NCBI GenBank assembly: GCA_002483445.1
Contig: DLHY01000078.1
Coordinates: 188,155-217,046 of the forward strand
Source of the DNA: Blastocatellia bacterium UBA7656
GTDB lineage: Bacteria; Acidobacteriota; Blastocatellia; UBA7656
Length of the DNA: 28,892 bases
Direction of reading: 5' to 3'
This document shows, in pieces, positions 1 to 7,536 of this stretch. The notes beneath the pieces are model-generated. The model did no database searches. It worked only from the letters and a program-made list of their open reading frames with translations, and had not been told where the DNA came from. How positions within the stretch are numbered: the first letter of the stretch is position 1; the number at the start of each line of letters is the position of its first letter. Both the position numbers and the translations under genes were made by a program.

Positions 1-3
1 AAA

Positions 4-315
4 TCAATCCGAGGAACTGCGGAAGAGTCGCCCGAAGAATCCGCCGCCTTCTTCCTTCTGCGTGAGTTGCTCCATCTCTCCTGCGTCGAGCCAGATGCCG
101 TTGCACTTCGTGCAGCGGTCTATCTGAATTCCCTCGTAGGTCATCTCTTTCAGCCTGCCGTCGCATCGGGGGCAGGGAAGAGTCGCAGCCAGTTCAGCCG
201 CCAGTTGTTCTTCTTCCTCGCGTTTGGCCCGCATCTTCTCGATGGCTTCCCTCTCCTTACGCTTGAAGTATTCCTCTTCGAGCGCCTTCTTGCGATCATC
301 GAATATATCAGACAT
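4..315 (-). CDS. zf-TFIIB-like zinc-ribbon protein
   Basis: A 103-residue soluble protein. The first 45 residues form a highly charged Lys/Glu/Arg helix, likely coiled coil. A zinc ribbon follows with two CxxC knuckles, CPRC at about residue 48 and CTKC at about 68, and the conserved GIWLDAGE segment. This matches the zf-TFIIB (PF13453) family of small bacterial zinc ribbons, whose role is unknown; nucleic-acid or protein binding is the usual guess. The tail is Gly/Phe-rich (GGGFFGRLF). The start is fixed by an AGGAG ribosome binding site just upstream of the ATG. It is the last gene of a minus-strand series and is separated from the next gene by a repeat element. Confidence 0.8.
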   Translation of the reverse strand: MSDIFDDRKKALEEEYFKRKEREAIEKMRAKREEEEQLAAELAATLPCPRCDGRLKEMTYEGIQIDRCTKCNGIWLDAGEMEQLTQKEEGGGFFGRLFRSSSD

Positions 316-334
316 GACTTCTCCTTTGAGAAAC

Positions 335-589
335 AGTTTTCAGTTTTCAGTTGTAACTACTCAGCCGCGTAGCGGCGGTTGAGTTTAGCCCGGTCTTTCA
401 AGGCCGGGTAGCGAGCAAGGTTGATTCTCTTCGTCGCGTCAGCGACGATTGAATGATGTTACAAGGCTCAACCGTCGCTGACGCGACGCGATGAATAATG
501 CTGATAAGGGCAGGCTCTAAAGAACCTGCCTAAAATCAACCGTCCCTACGGGACGAAAGCGGCTGAGTAGTTACTTTCAGTTTTCAGTT
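335..589. repeat. MITE-like or REP-composite element with terminal inverted repeats
   Basis: A perfect 16-bp inverted repeat occupies 353-368 and 559-574 (GTAACTACTCAGCCGC and its reverse complement). It is bracketed by a 15-bp direct repeat at 338-352 and 575-589, made of CAGTTTT heptamers. The interior holds a perfect 16-bp hairpin at 432-447 / 473-488 (CGTCGCGTCAGCGACG), a 6-bp hairpin with a TAC loop at 541-555 (CGTCCC-TAC-GGGACG), and imperfect hairpins near 390-408 and 512-528. There is no ORF. The outer repeats look like a miniature transposable element, and the direct repeats could be a target duplication. However, they are simple-sequence heptamers, so they may instead have been there already. 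It fills the gap between the two flanking minus-strand genes. Confidence 0.65.
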
Positions 590-1594
590 TCATCGCTTTT
601 CACCCGCAAGCTTGACTATGCGCTCGATCAATTTCGGATCATCAGGCAGCAGGCCGGATTTGACAAGTCGCGGCGTAAGCGTGGCCCAGTTTTTATCCGC
701 CGCAAACACCCGGCGAAACAGCGAGAGCGATTCTTCTACCCGGCCCATGTTGACGAGCGCGACGGCGTGCCAGTAAACCATTTCAACATTGTCGGGAACG
801 AGTCGCGCCGCGGCTGAATACTCGCGAAGCGCGCGCTCGTTGTCTTTCTGCTCTACGGCCAGATCGCCCGCATTCATGTGATTGTATGCGCGCTGAAGGT
901 TGAGCAGTCGTCTTAGCTCCTTGAGCGGCTCCGTGTGGTCATCGACTCTGAGATCGACTATGCGATCCGCCCACGCCCGCCCCGTAGACTTGCCCGACAC
1001 GACGATCATCGCCGCCGACTGACGGCCCCTAATATCTCCGCCGACGCTTTCAGCGGCTTCGAGCGCGGCCATCATTCGTTCAGCCAGATCGCCTTTCGCA
1101 TTTTCAAAAGCCTCGGCCATCGCGGGCCACACTCGTTCGCTGAACATGAGATTGGCCTGAACGGAAAAATTTTTGCCGATGATGTGACCTGCCGACTGAA
1201 TGCAGTTCTTTCCCGTGTGCGCGAGGACGCGGCCCTCGAAATCGATCACAGCCACCTGTCGCACGTCGCGCCCTTCATCTGCCGCGATGAGTCCGCGCAG
1301 AGCATCAGGCGCGCTGCGGCCCGCTCGCATCAGGTCGAGTCCGAGTTTGCCGTAGCTCGGATCGATGAATGACTGCGTGGCGACTGCGCCCACTCCCGCC
1401 TCGGCCCACACGACGTTCGAGCCAACGCTGAACCAGTGCGATTGAACCGCAACACCGAGCGCGCCCGTCTGCGGGTCGCGGGCGACGATTGAATAAGTGT
1501 GAACCGGGCGTAAATCGCTTTGCGCTTTCGCCTGCGTTGCTGTTAGCAGGAGAGCAGGGAATATTGTGATTATCAGAGTAACCAGTTTCTTCAT
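590..1594 (-). CDS. exported DUF1028 family protein with C-terminal repeat domain
   Basis: A 334-residue protein with a clear Sec signal peptide (MKKLVTLIITIFPALLLTA, cleavage after QAKA). The mature N-terminus begins HTYSIVARDPQTGALGVAVQ and continues with SVGSNVVWAEAGVGAVATQ, typical of DUF1028, an Ntn-hydrolase-like family of unknown activity. The last ~100 residues (AYNHMNAGDLAVEQ... RLVPDNVEMVYWHAVALVNMG) look like TPR-type helical repeats, an arrangement known in DUF1028 proteins. An in-frame start 30 bases upstream exists, but the chosen ATG has GAGGTGA about seven bases away and gives a proper signal peptide. Function is unknown; a periplasmic hydrolase is plausible from the fold family only. 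Confidence 0.8.
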   Translation of the reverse strand: MKKLVTLIITIFPALLLTATQAKAQSDLRPVHTYSIVARDPQTGALGVAVQSHWFSVGSNVVWAEAGVGAVATQSFIDPSYGKLGLDLMRAGRSAPDALRGLIAADEGRDVRQVAVIDFEGRVLAHTGKNCIQSAGHIIGKNFSVQANLMFSERVWPAMAEAFENAKGDLAERMMAALEAAESVGGDIRGRQSAAMIVVSGKSTGRAWADRIVDLRVDDHTEPLKELRRLLNLQRAYNHMNAGDLAVEQKDNERALREYSAAARLVPDNVEMVYWHAVALVNMGRVEESLSLFRRVFAADKNWATLTPRLVKSGLLPDDPKLIERIVKLAGEKR

Positions 1595-1617
1595 TGCGTC
1601 ACCTCGAAGATCGGGAT

Positions 1618-1660
1618 AGGACACGGATTAACACGTATGCGACGGATCATCACAGATTTT
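1618..1660. repeat. degenerate ACACGGATT/CACAGATT short repeats
   Basis: A short stretch of related motifs between two minus-strand genes (GGACACGGATTAACACG, then ACGGATCATCACAGATT). It resembles the cacagat/cacggat repeat family seen more fully at 27580-27682. No reverse-complement partner of comparable length is evident, beyond CTATCTGTTTTA at about 1670. It is probably a decayed array. Confidence 0.4.
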
Positions 1661-1680
1661 TCTCCCACCTTCTATCTGTT

Positions 1681-2181
1681 TTATGTCCAACCCAGAGGTC
1701 GGATATGGTTGAAATTGATCACATCTATGCCTTTCTTTTGAAGAGATTGTGAAAGCTGAAAATCATCGGTCAATACGAGATATCCATCTTTTGAAAGTTT
1801 GCCTATGCCTGTGTCCGTGAGGCCGACATTTATGAATTCTTCCTGCGTAGATGCATCTCGACTTTCAACGTAATGTTCTTCCATCAGGGCGATTTTTTCT
1901 GCGAGCGTCTGGAAATATCTGCCTCTGGCTGGCTCGCCTAACTGACCTGAAAGATTGCTGACTTCAGTGAGGATGTTCGGCGTAGTGATAACTTTGTTGA
2001 AGGGTTGAAGCAAAGTCAGCAACATTTCGAAGTCCTCGATTGTGAATTGAAGCGTGCGCTTAAAACGTGGGATCAGGTTCTGATCGAAACTCCCCACGAA
2101 GTAGAGCAACAGAATATTCGTATCGACCAGAATGCCCTTCTGACTGTAGCGCGCGATTAGTTGGCCTATTGGTTCGATCAT
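1681..2181 (-). CDS. PIN-domain protein, possible toxin-like RNase
   Basis: A 166-residue protein with a PIN-like layout. GILVDTNILLLYF carries the first acidic residue (Asp20), followed by LTEVSN (Glu73), LTDTGI (Asp123) and LVLTDDF (Asp139/Asp140). These four acidic positions match the metal-binding set of PIN ribonucleases. The ATG overlaps the stop of the upstream 95-residue gene as ATGA, so the two are translationally coupled, as in VapBC-type modules. At 166 residues it is somewhat longer than classical VapC (~130). Toxin activity is inferred from domain and context only. Confidence 0.65.
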   Translation of the reverse strand: MIEPIGQLIARYSQKGILVDTNILLLYFVGSFDQNLIPRFKRTLQFTIEDFEMLLTLLQPFNKVITTPNILTEVSNLSGQLGEPARGRYFQTLAEKIALMEEHYVESRDASTQEEFINVGLTDTGIGKLSKDGYLVLTDDFQLSQSLQKKGIDVINFNHIRPLGWT

Positions 2182-2465
2182 GCGGCTCTGATCTTCATTG
2201 ATCGGACTTGTCCTGTCTGGGAATCGATTTGAACGACTTTGTATTCTCTTTGGTACTTAGCCCTCCTCGGAAAGGCGTGTTCCAGCATGGATAGTGCAGG
2301 GTCTGGTGAAAATACTGGTCGAGAAAACCCTATCGTGACGTACCAATATTTTTCGTCATCCGACAGAACTACTTCTTCGAGCAACCAGTCACGGCACTCA
2401 TCCTGAGCATATAACTGATGAACGTAATCAGAACCGATTCTCACTGCTTCTTTGACATCGATCAT
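2178..2465 (-). CDS. small hypothetical protein coupled to PIN gene
   Basis: A 95-residue soluble protein, acidic in its N-terminal half (DECRDWLLEEVVLSDDEKYWYVT) and ending in a YKVVQIDSQTGQVRSMKIR motif. Small proteins with this DEKYWYVTI ... YK.. ID..TG.V.SMKIR pattern are, from memory, common beside PIN-type genes in cyanobacteria and other phyla; no functional assignment is known to me. It overlaps the PIN gene by four bases (ATGA), so co-translation is likely and an antitoxin or partner role is possible. No recognisable DNA-binding motif is present, so it is not a standard VapB. No strong ribosome binding site is visible. Confidence 0.6.
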   Translation of the reverse strand: MIDVKEAVRIGSDYVHQLYAQDECRDWLLEEVVLSDDEKYWYVTIGFSRPVFSPDPALSMLEHAFPRRAKYQREYKVVQIDSQTGQVRSMKIRAA

Positions 2466-2527
2466 AGCAGCCGCATTTTAGCACAAGCTCAGAGTCGTTA
2501 TCTCCCTGATTTTCCTCGATACGTGTT

Positions 2528-4147
2528 CTATTTCTCACCCCCGCTTTCGAGTATTTCGAGTTCGTTATGCTCACGCCGGGCGCGCAGAACTTTCTTGTCG
2601 AATTTGCCCACGCTCGTCTTGGGTACTTCCGTGATGAAAGCCCAGCGTTCGGGTATCCACCACTTCGCCACGCGCAGGGAGAGAAATCCGCGCAAATCAT
2701 CGACGTTTGTCGTCGCTCCTTCCTTCAAAACGACACACGCCAGCGGGCGCTCGTCCCACTTCTCGTCAGGCACGCCGATTACCGCCGCTTCGATAACTTC
2801 CGGGTGAGCCATGATTTCGTTCTCAAGCTCGACTGTAGAAATCCATTCGCCCCCAGATTTGATTACATCTTTCGCGCGATCTGTTATCTGAATGTAGCCC
2901 TTCTCATCGACCGTTCCCACGTCGCCCGTGCGCAGCCATCCGTCATCGAATTTTTCAGGCGAGTCGTCCAGATAGTAAGAGGCGGTGATCCACGGGCCGC
3001 GCACTTCTATTTCTCCCACAGACTGGCCATCCCACGGCAGAACCTTATCGCCGTCCGTGATTCTCAATTCCACGCCCGCTTTGATGCGACCGGTTTTGAC
3101 TCGCCAGTTCATTTCATCTTCGAAGGACGAATCTCTCGGAGTAAAAGCCACGGCGGCCAGCGGGCTTGTTTCAGTCATCCCCCACGCCTGAATTATTTTC
3201 ACGTTGTGACGTTCCTGAAATCTCTCCATCAGAATGCGCGGCACCGCCGACCCGCCGCACACGATCATCCTGATGGAACTGAAATCGACTTCATTGGTTT
3301 CGGCATAGCGAAGTATGTCGTTCCAGATCGTGGGAACCGCGCCCGAAAAAGTTGGCCGCTCCCACTCGATGAAACGGCACAGAGGCTCGGCCTGAAGAAA
3401 GCGATTAGGCATGAGAAAATCCGCGCCCGCTGTCCATGCCGCGTAAGGCAATCCCCACGCATTCGCATGAAACATAGGCACGATTGGAAGCACCCGGTCA
3501 TGCTCGGTCAGCCCGAACACGGAGGCGGTGCAGGCGGCCATCGAGTGCAGAAAACTTGAGCGATGGCTGTAGACGACTCCCTTGGGATTGCCTGTGGTCC
3601 CGCTCGTGTAGCACATCGCGGCAGCTGATCGCTCATCGATTTCGGGCCAGTCGAAATCCGCGCTTTCACCTGCAAGCAATTCCTCATATCGCAAAACGTC
3701 GCCAAGCGCGGAGGCGTCACCCTCACCGATGACGATGTAACGCTCGACCGTCTTCAATTCGCCCGCGACTCTTGCCAGCAGCGGGATGAGCGTGTCATCG
3801 ACGATAACAATGCGGTCTTGGGCGTGATTGGCGACGTAGGCGAGTTGTTCGGGGAAGAGCCGAATGTTGAGCGTGTGCAGGACGGCTCCCATCGCAGGGA
3901 TAGCCATGTATGCTTCGAGATGTTCCTGCGTGTTCCATCCGAAAGTGCCTACGCGATCTCCGGGTTTTATGCCCAGACGTTTTAGCGCATTGGCCAGTCG
4001 CGAAGCGCGCTCTCCGACTTCAGCGAAAGAGGCGACGCGCGAATGATCTCCCATGAAAGTGACGACGCGGCTCGTGGCATAAACCCTGCGGCCATAATCG
4101 AAGATCATCCCTATGGTCAACGGATGATCCTGCATGGTCGATAGCAT
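2528..4147 (-). CDS. fatty acyl-CoA synthetase (AMP-dependent ligase)
   Basis: A 539-residue ANL-superfamily enzyme that activates a fatty acid through acyl-AMP to acyl-CoA. Visible motifs are the P-loop YTSGTTGNPKG (180-190), the GWGMTETSP-type A5 region (here QAWGMTETSP), the A7 motif GWLRTGDVG, the hinge KDVIKSGGEWIS, and the C-terminal lysine motif SVGKFDKK. The overall pattern is that of medium/long-chain FadD- or AlkK-like ligases rather than acetyl-CoA synthetase. An in-frame upstream start would add 43 residues of non-conserved sequence. The ATG chosen here has GGAGG upstream and gives the usual N-terminus. It may head a minus-strand run with the two small downstream genes, after a 62-bp gap. 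Substrate chain length cannot be read from the sequence. Confidence 0.9.
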   Translation of the reverse strand: MLSTMQDHPLTIGMIFDYGRRVYATSRVVTFMGDHSRVASFAEVGERASRLANALKRLGIKPGDRVGTFGWNTQEHLEAYMAIPAMGAVLHTLNIRLFPEQLAYVANHAQDRIVIVDDTLIPLLARVAGELKTVERYIVIGEGDASALGDVLRYEELLAGESADFDWPEIDERSAAAMCYTSGTTGNPKGVVYSHRSSFLHSMAACTASVFGLTEHDRVLPIVPMFHANAWGLPYAAWTAGADFLMPNRFLQAEPLCRFIEWERPTFSGAVPTIWNDILRYAETNEVDFSSIRMIVCGGSAVPRILMERFQERHNVKIIQAWGMTETSPLAAVAFTPRDSSFEDEMNWRVKTGRIKAGVELRITDGDKVLPWDGQSVGEIEVRGPWITASYYLDDSPEKFDDGWLRTGDVGTVDEKGYIQITDRAKDVIKSGGEWISTVELENEIMAHPEVIEAAVIGVPDEKWDERPLACVVLKEGATTNVDDLRGFLSLRVAKWWIPERWAFITEVPKTSVGKFDKKVLRARREHNELEILESGGEK

Positions 4148-4288
4148 AAGTTTTCCCTCCGATAAGATGTTTGGTGGCGCAGAGGGATTATCTTCAAGTT
4201 GAAGTCTGAGGGCAACCCTGACGGTTTGACTGTGGGAGAATTGTTTGAGGCGCACGCTCAAAGGATGCGAGTGCACGCCTCGTGACTC

Positions 4289-5845
4289 CTATTGCTTGCG
4301 TTCTTTGTGAGATTCCCGTTTGGGCTTCTCCCTGCGATGGCGGCCAGAGAGAACGCCTGTGATAGTGTCGGCAACGGCGGCGATTTTCGAGACCTTCTTG
4401 TGCGCAGAAGTTTTTCTGTTTTTCTCCTCTCTGTCTTTTTCTTTCTTCTCTTTTTCCGATGCTGGCCGCTCGGCCTTGCGGACTTCATCAGAGAAATCCA
4501 CGATGACCTTGCCTTTCTTCGGTTTTGCCTTCTCATCTTTTTCGGAAGAATCTCTTTTTTGATCTTTTTCCTTGCTGACTTTTCCCTCTTTTTTCTCGTC
4601 CTTTCGGGGCGGCAACTGAGCATTGGCTTCTTCAATCACCTCATCGGGAACCTTCGAGATTTCACCTGCTCTGACCGCCTTCTCGTAGCATTGCTTCAGG
4701 CACTCGTAATAGGCCTTCTTCGCCTCGGCAGCCTTCCTGCGAAAAATATCGAGCGACTCGCGAATGTTTTTCGCCGTTTCCTTGTCAGACATCAAGACGG
4801 GGTTTGCAGCATCCGCCTCTCTTCTTTCCAACGCGACTTTCCATTTGATCCATTCAGCGTAAAGTTCGCCGCAATCCTTTTCGCATATTCGAACGACGAT
4901 ATTCTCTTTGGGCGGAGTATTATTTGTCGGAGGTTCTTCAGGAGTCGAATCCGGCTGATTGGTCGCAGCCGGAGCATCACAGCCGCATCTGGCGTAGACT
5001 TCGTACTGCCTTTCGCCGAGACCGAAAGTCACCTCGACCGTGTTCGCCTTCACCTCCCGACTGACGGGCGTGAGTTCCGCATAAGCTAATACCTGCCAGG
5101 GGCCAAGCTGCTGATCGCGGCTGACGTTTGATGGCCACTTGCACTGGCAGTCGCCGCTTGCGATGAGGTGAATTGCCGGAGTATCAGGCTTGCTCGGATG
5201 GGGTTTGAGGAAAATCGTTATGGTTACTCGACCGCAGTTAGGATCGTCGAATGCCAACTCTTGAGAATACGCCTTCGATTCCATGAGTTTTTTGTAGAGA
5301 GCTTTGGCCGCCTCCTCCCCGGCTTTTCCACCAGCCTTTCCGCCCGCTTTTTTAGCGAGGTACTCGCCCATTTTTTTTGCGAACTCTTCGGGGCTGGAAG
5401 ACTCAAGATATATCTTGATTATCTCCAATACCTCTCCCGCAGAACCGATGCCGTAGACTTTCAGCACCGGTTTGACAACTTCCAGGAAGGCATCGAAAGC
5501 TTTTGAAATGGCTGCACGTATGGAAGCTTGAGTCAAAGCGAATCTGGCTTTTCTGAGCGCGGCATTGGCGCAGGACGGCTCGGTGCTGGAAGTGAGTTTT
5601 ACATTGGGGCGTTCTGAAATCTGCGGCATATCGACCCAGAGATCATCGATCTTCTGGTCGAAAGAAAACCGCACCTCCACTTCCTTTTCTTCCGCTCTGG
5701 TCGGCGGGATGGTTGCGAGAAGAAGGGAAGTCATTACGATAAGCGCGAGCAGGCGCGAGAACTGAACCGCAACCCGGCTTGTCGGAAAATCTGAGCTTCG
5801 AAAGAGTCTGTCTGGAATAAAAATCTTTAATCGATTCGATCTCAT
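4289..5845 (-). CDS. secreted Cys- and Lys/Glu-rich protein of unknown function
   Basis: 518 residues, not a family I recognise. There is a long basic n-region (~28 residues) before a hydrophobic stretch (LLALIVMTSLLLATIPPTRA), consistent with a Sec signal ending near residue 51. The mature part has a helical section (~75-190), then a probable beta domain with paired cysteines (GDCQC, RCGCD) and a Pro/Thr/Asn-rich linker. A helical section with ICEKDC and YECLKQC follows, and the last ~115 residues are an extreme Lys/Glu/Arg tail of low complexity. The even spread of CxC and CxxxC pairs suggests disulfides in the periplasm or outside. GGGAG about seven bases before the ATG supports the start. 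Its basic tail may bind polyanions; this is inference. Confidence 0.6.
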   Translation of the reverse strand: MRSNRLKIFIPDRLFRSSDFPTSRVAVQFSRLLALIVMTSLLLATIPPTRAEEKEVEVRFSFDQKIDDLWVDMPQISERPNVKLTSSTEPSCANAALRKARFALTQASIRAAISKAFDAFLEVVKPVLKVYGIGSAGEVLEIIKIYLESSSPEEFAKKMGEYLAKKAGGKAGGKAGEEAAKALYKKLMESKAYSQELAFDDPNCGRVTITIFLKPHPSKPDTPAIHLIASGDCQCKWPSNVSRDQQLGPWQVLAYAELTPVSREVKANTVEVTFGLGERQYEVYARCGCDAPAATNQPDSTPEEPPTNNTPPKENIVVRICEKDCGELYAEWIKWKVALERREADAANPVLMSDKETAKNIRESLDIFRRKAAEAKKAYYECLKQCYEKAVRAGEISKVPDEVIEEANAQLPPRKDEKKEGKVSKEKDQKRDSSEKDEKAKPKKGKVIVDFSDEVRKAERPASEKEKKEKDREEKNRKTSAHKKVSKIAAVADTITGVLSGRHRREKPKRESHKERKQ

Positions 5846-6238
5846 AAAAATCTCCCTTAAACTGACACGGCGTTTCAGGCCGAAGCCCGATCACGCCTAT
5901 AGAAAATCTGAATTCGTATTCTGAAGAAAATTTAATGGCGGGGGGCAGGAAGAAACTGCGCGATCTTTTTACCCGCCCGTCGAAGCTTAAAGGTGTTACT
6001 GCTATATCAAAAACCATACTTTGCAACTCAATCTGCCACGTTCGCTGGCTGCTCTGTGTTCATCCCCGAATGCCAAATATCCGACCTGCCTCACTACGGC
6101 TCTACGAGACAAGCGGCTATAGCGGATTGTTTTGGCAGAGTTGCAGCCCTGTCTGTGAGTTGATCGGATTTGACTTCAGACGCGCGGCAGAATTCGGATC
6201 GATATAAATCCGTTCAATCACATATGCTCGGCGGCTAA
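5846..6238. other. 393-bp intergenic region, no gene recognised
   Basis: Lies between two minus-strand genes. It contains a short plus-strand frame (5935-6207), but with no family resemblance or ribosome binding site. The half next to 5845 should hold the promoter of the secreted protein; a weak TATAGG-like -10 is visible on the minus strand near 5897-5902, without a convincing -35. No terminator-quality hairpin was seen. Confidence 0.5.
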
Positions 6239-7345
6239 TTATAGAGTTCTATCTTTTGCGCGCGAGGGCAAAAGTAAAAACAACAACGCGACCGCGAGAG
6301 CAGCAAGCACGGCCCCGAAATAAAATGTCGCTCGCGCATCGATTCGATCCCAAAGCAGACCGCCCACATAACTCGCCGCAATCTGCGCGACTCCTGCGAC
6401 CATCGAATAAATGCCTATCGCCGTAGCCCGCCCTGCGCTCCCCGCAGTGTCTACGGCCATCGCCTTTGCGACTCCGTCCGTCATCGCGGGAAACATTCCG
6501 TACAGCACGAACAGCGGCCACGCCATCCATGCCTCGGTCGCAAGACCGAATCCCAAGTAGCTGATCGCATAAATCCCGTAGCCGATAATCAACAGATTGC
6601 GACGACCGAATCGGTCGCTCGACGCGCCTGCGGGCATCGATGCTAAGGCCGCCACCGCGTTGTAAAGCGTGTAGGCGACTATTGTCCACTCGGTCGCAAG
6701 TCCGAGATTTTCAGCCCGCAGAATCAAAAATGCATTCGCGGAATTCGCAAGCCCGAACACAGCCGTCACAACAAGCAGTGAGCGATACTCGCGCGTGACG
6801 CCCGCAAGCGAAAACTTTATGCCTTGCTTCGAAGCGGCATGTTCGTCTCGCTTTTCGCGCAGCGTGAGTATCAAAACCGCCGCCACGCCTGCCGGAATCG
6901 TGGAGATCAAAAAGATCGTCGTCATCCTCTCCACACCGAGCCACCAGAGCAACGCAAGCCCCGTCATCGGCCCCAAAACCGCGCCCGTGTTATCCATCGC
7001 TCGCTCGAAACCATAGGCCCGCCCGCGACTCTTTTCGGAAGCCGTGTCCGCTATGAGCGCGTCTTTTGGCGCGGAGCGAATGCCTTTGCCGAAGCGATCA
7101 GCGAATCGCGCAACCAAAACGAGCGGCCAGATGGAGGCGAAAGCTATCAACGGGCGCGACAAAGCCGTGAGCGCGTACCCGCAGAATGCCACTTCACGGC
7201 GACGACCGAGGCGATCTGATATCCATCCCGAAAAAGCTGTGACGATGCTCGCCGTGCCGACCGCGATTCCTTCGATGAGTCCTACTGCGGCTTTCGGCGC
7301 GGCCAGCACCCGCGTCAGGTATATCGGCAGCAGCGGATAAATCAT
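6239..7345 (-). CDS. MFS transporter, N-terminus probably extended upstream
   Basis: An inner-membrane major facilitator with about 11-12 hydrophobic segments. The MFS signature between TM2 and TM3 is present as GWISDRLGRRREV, with its second-half counterpart GASSDRFGRRNLL. The first ATG gives MIYPLLPIYLTRV, but the reading frame is open upstream to about 7460 and encodes a typical first half of TM1 (SAITIGLVSLFADISTE), as in relatives that read LVSLF.D.S.EMIYP. No ATG, GTG or TTG is found in that extension; it merges into the octamer array at 7430-7536, so the true start is unclear or was damaged. It is downstream of the peptide-binding lipoprotein in the same run. Substrate is unknown; a peptide or muropeptide link is inferred from neighbours only. 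Confidence 0.8.
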   Translation of the reverse strand: MIYPLLPIYLTRVLAAPKAAVGLIEGIAVGTASIVTAFSGWISDRLGRRREVAFCGYALTALSRPLIAFASIWPLVLVARFADRFGKGIRSAPKDALIADTASEKSRGRAYGFERAMDNTGAVLGPMTGLALLWWLGVERMTTIFLISTIPAGVAAVLILTLREKRDEHAASKQGIKFSLAGVTREYRSLLVVTAVFGLANSANAFLILRAENLGLATEWTIVAYTLYNAVAALASMPAGASSDRFGRRNLLIIGYGIYAISYLGFGLATEAWMAWPLFVLYGMFPAMTDGVAKAMAVDTAGSAGRATAIGIYSMVAGVAQIAASYVGGLLWDRIDARATFYFGAVLAALAVALLFLLLPSRAKDRTL

Positions 7346-7431
7346 CTCTGTGCTGATGTCGGCAAACAGACTGACCAGCCCGATTGTGATCGCGCTCTTT
7401 GATAGCTTGTCGGGATTAGCAGAGGAAGACT

Positions 7432-7536
7432 GAGTGGGGGAGTGGGGGAGGAAGATTCATGTCTCTCACTCTCCTGCTCTCCCACTCCTCTATTCCCTTT
7501 CTCTCCCATTCTTCCATTCTCCCATTCTCTCATTCA
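7432..7536. repeat. octamer arrays in inverted arrangement, binding protein/MFS junction
   Basis: AGTGGGGG units (7433-7448) are followed after a short gap by pyrimidine octamers. These end with CCCATTCT, TCCATTCT, CCCATTCT, CTCATTCA at 7505-7536 in exact 8-bp register. The two parts are roughly reverse complementary (GGAGTGGG against CCCACTCC). The stop codon of the upstream binding-protein gene (7534-7536) lies inside the last unit. Confidence 0.75.

Noticed and set aside
2567..3559. Long plus-strand open frame (330 codons) opposite the acyl-CoA synthetase
   Set aside because: Antisense shadow of a gene with complete family motifs; high-GC codon bias keeps it open.
4258..4635. Minus-strand frame rich in Arg/Lys overlapping the end of the secreted protein
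   Set aside because: A frame-shifted reading of the Lys/Glu-coding tail; composition explains it.
5935..6207. Plus-strand 90-codon frame in the intergenic region
   Set aside because: No ribosome binding site, no recognisable domain, and no support from neighbours.
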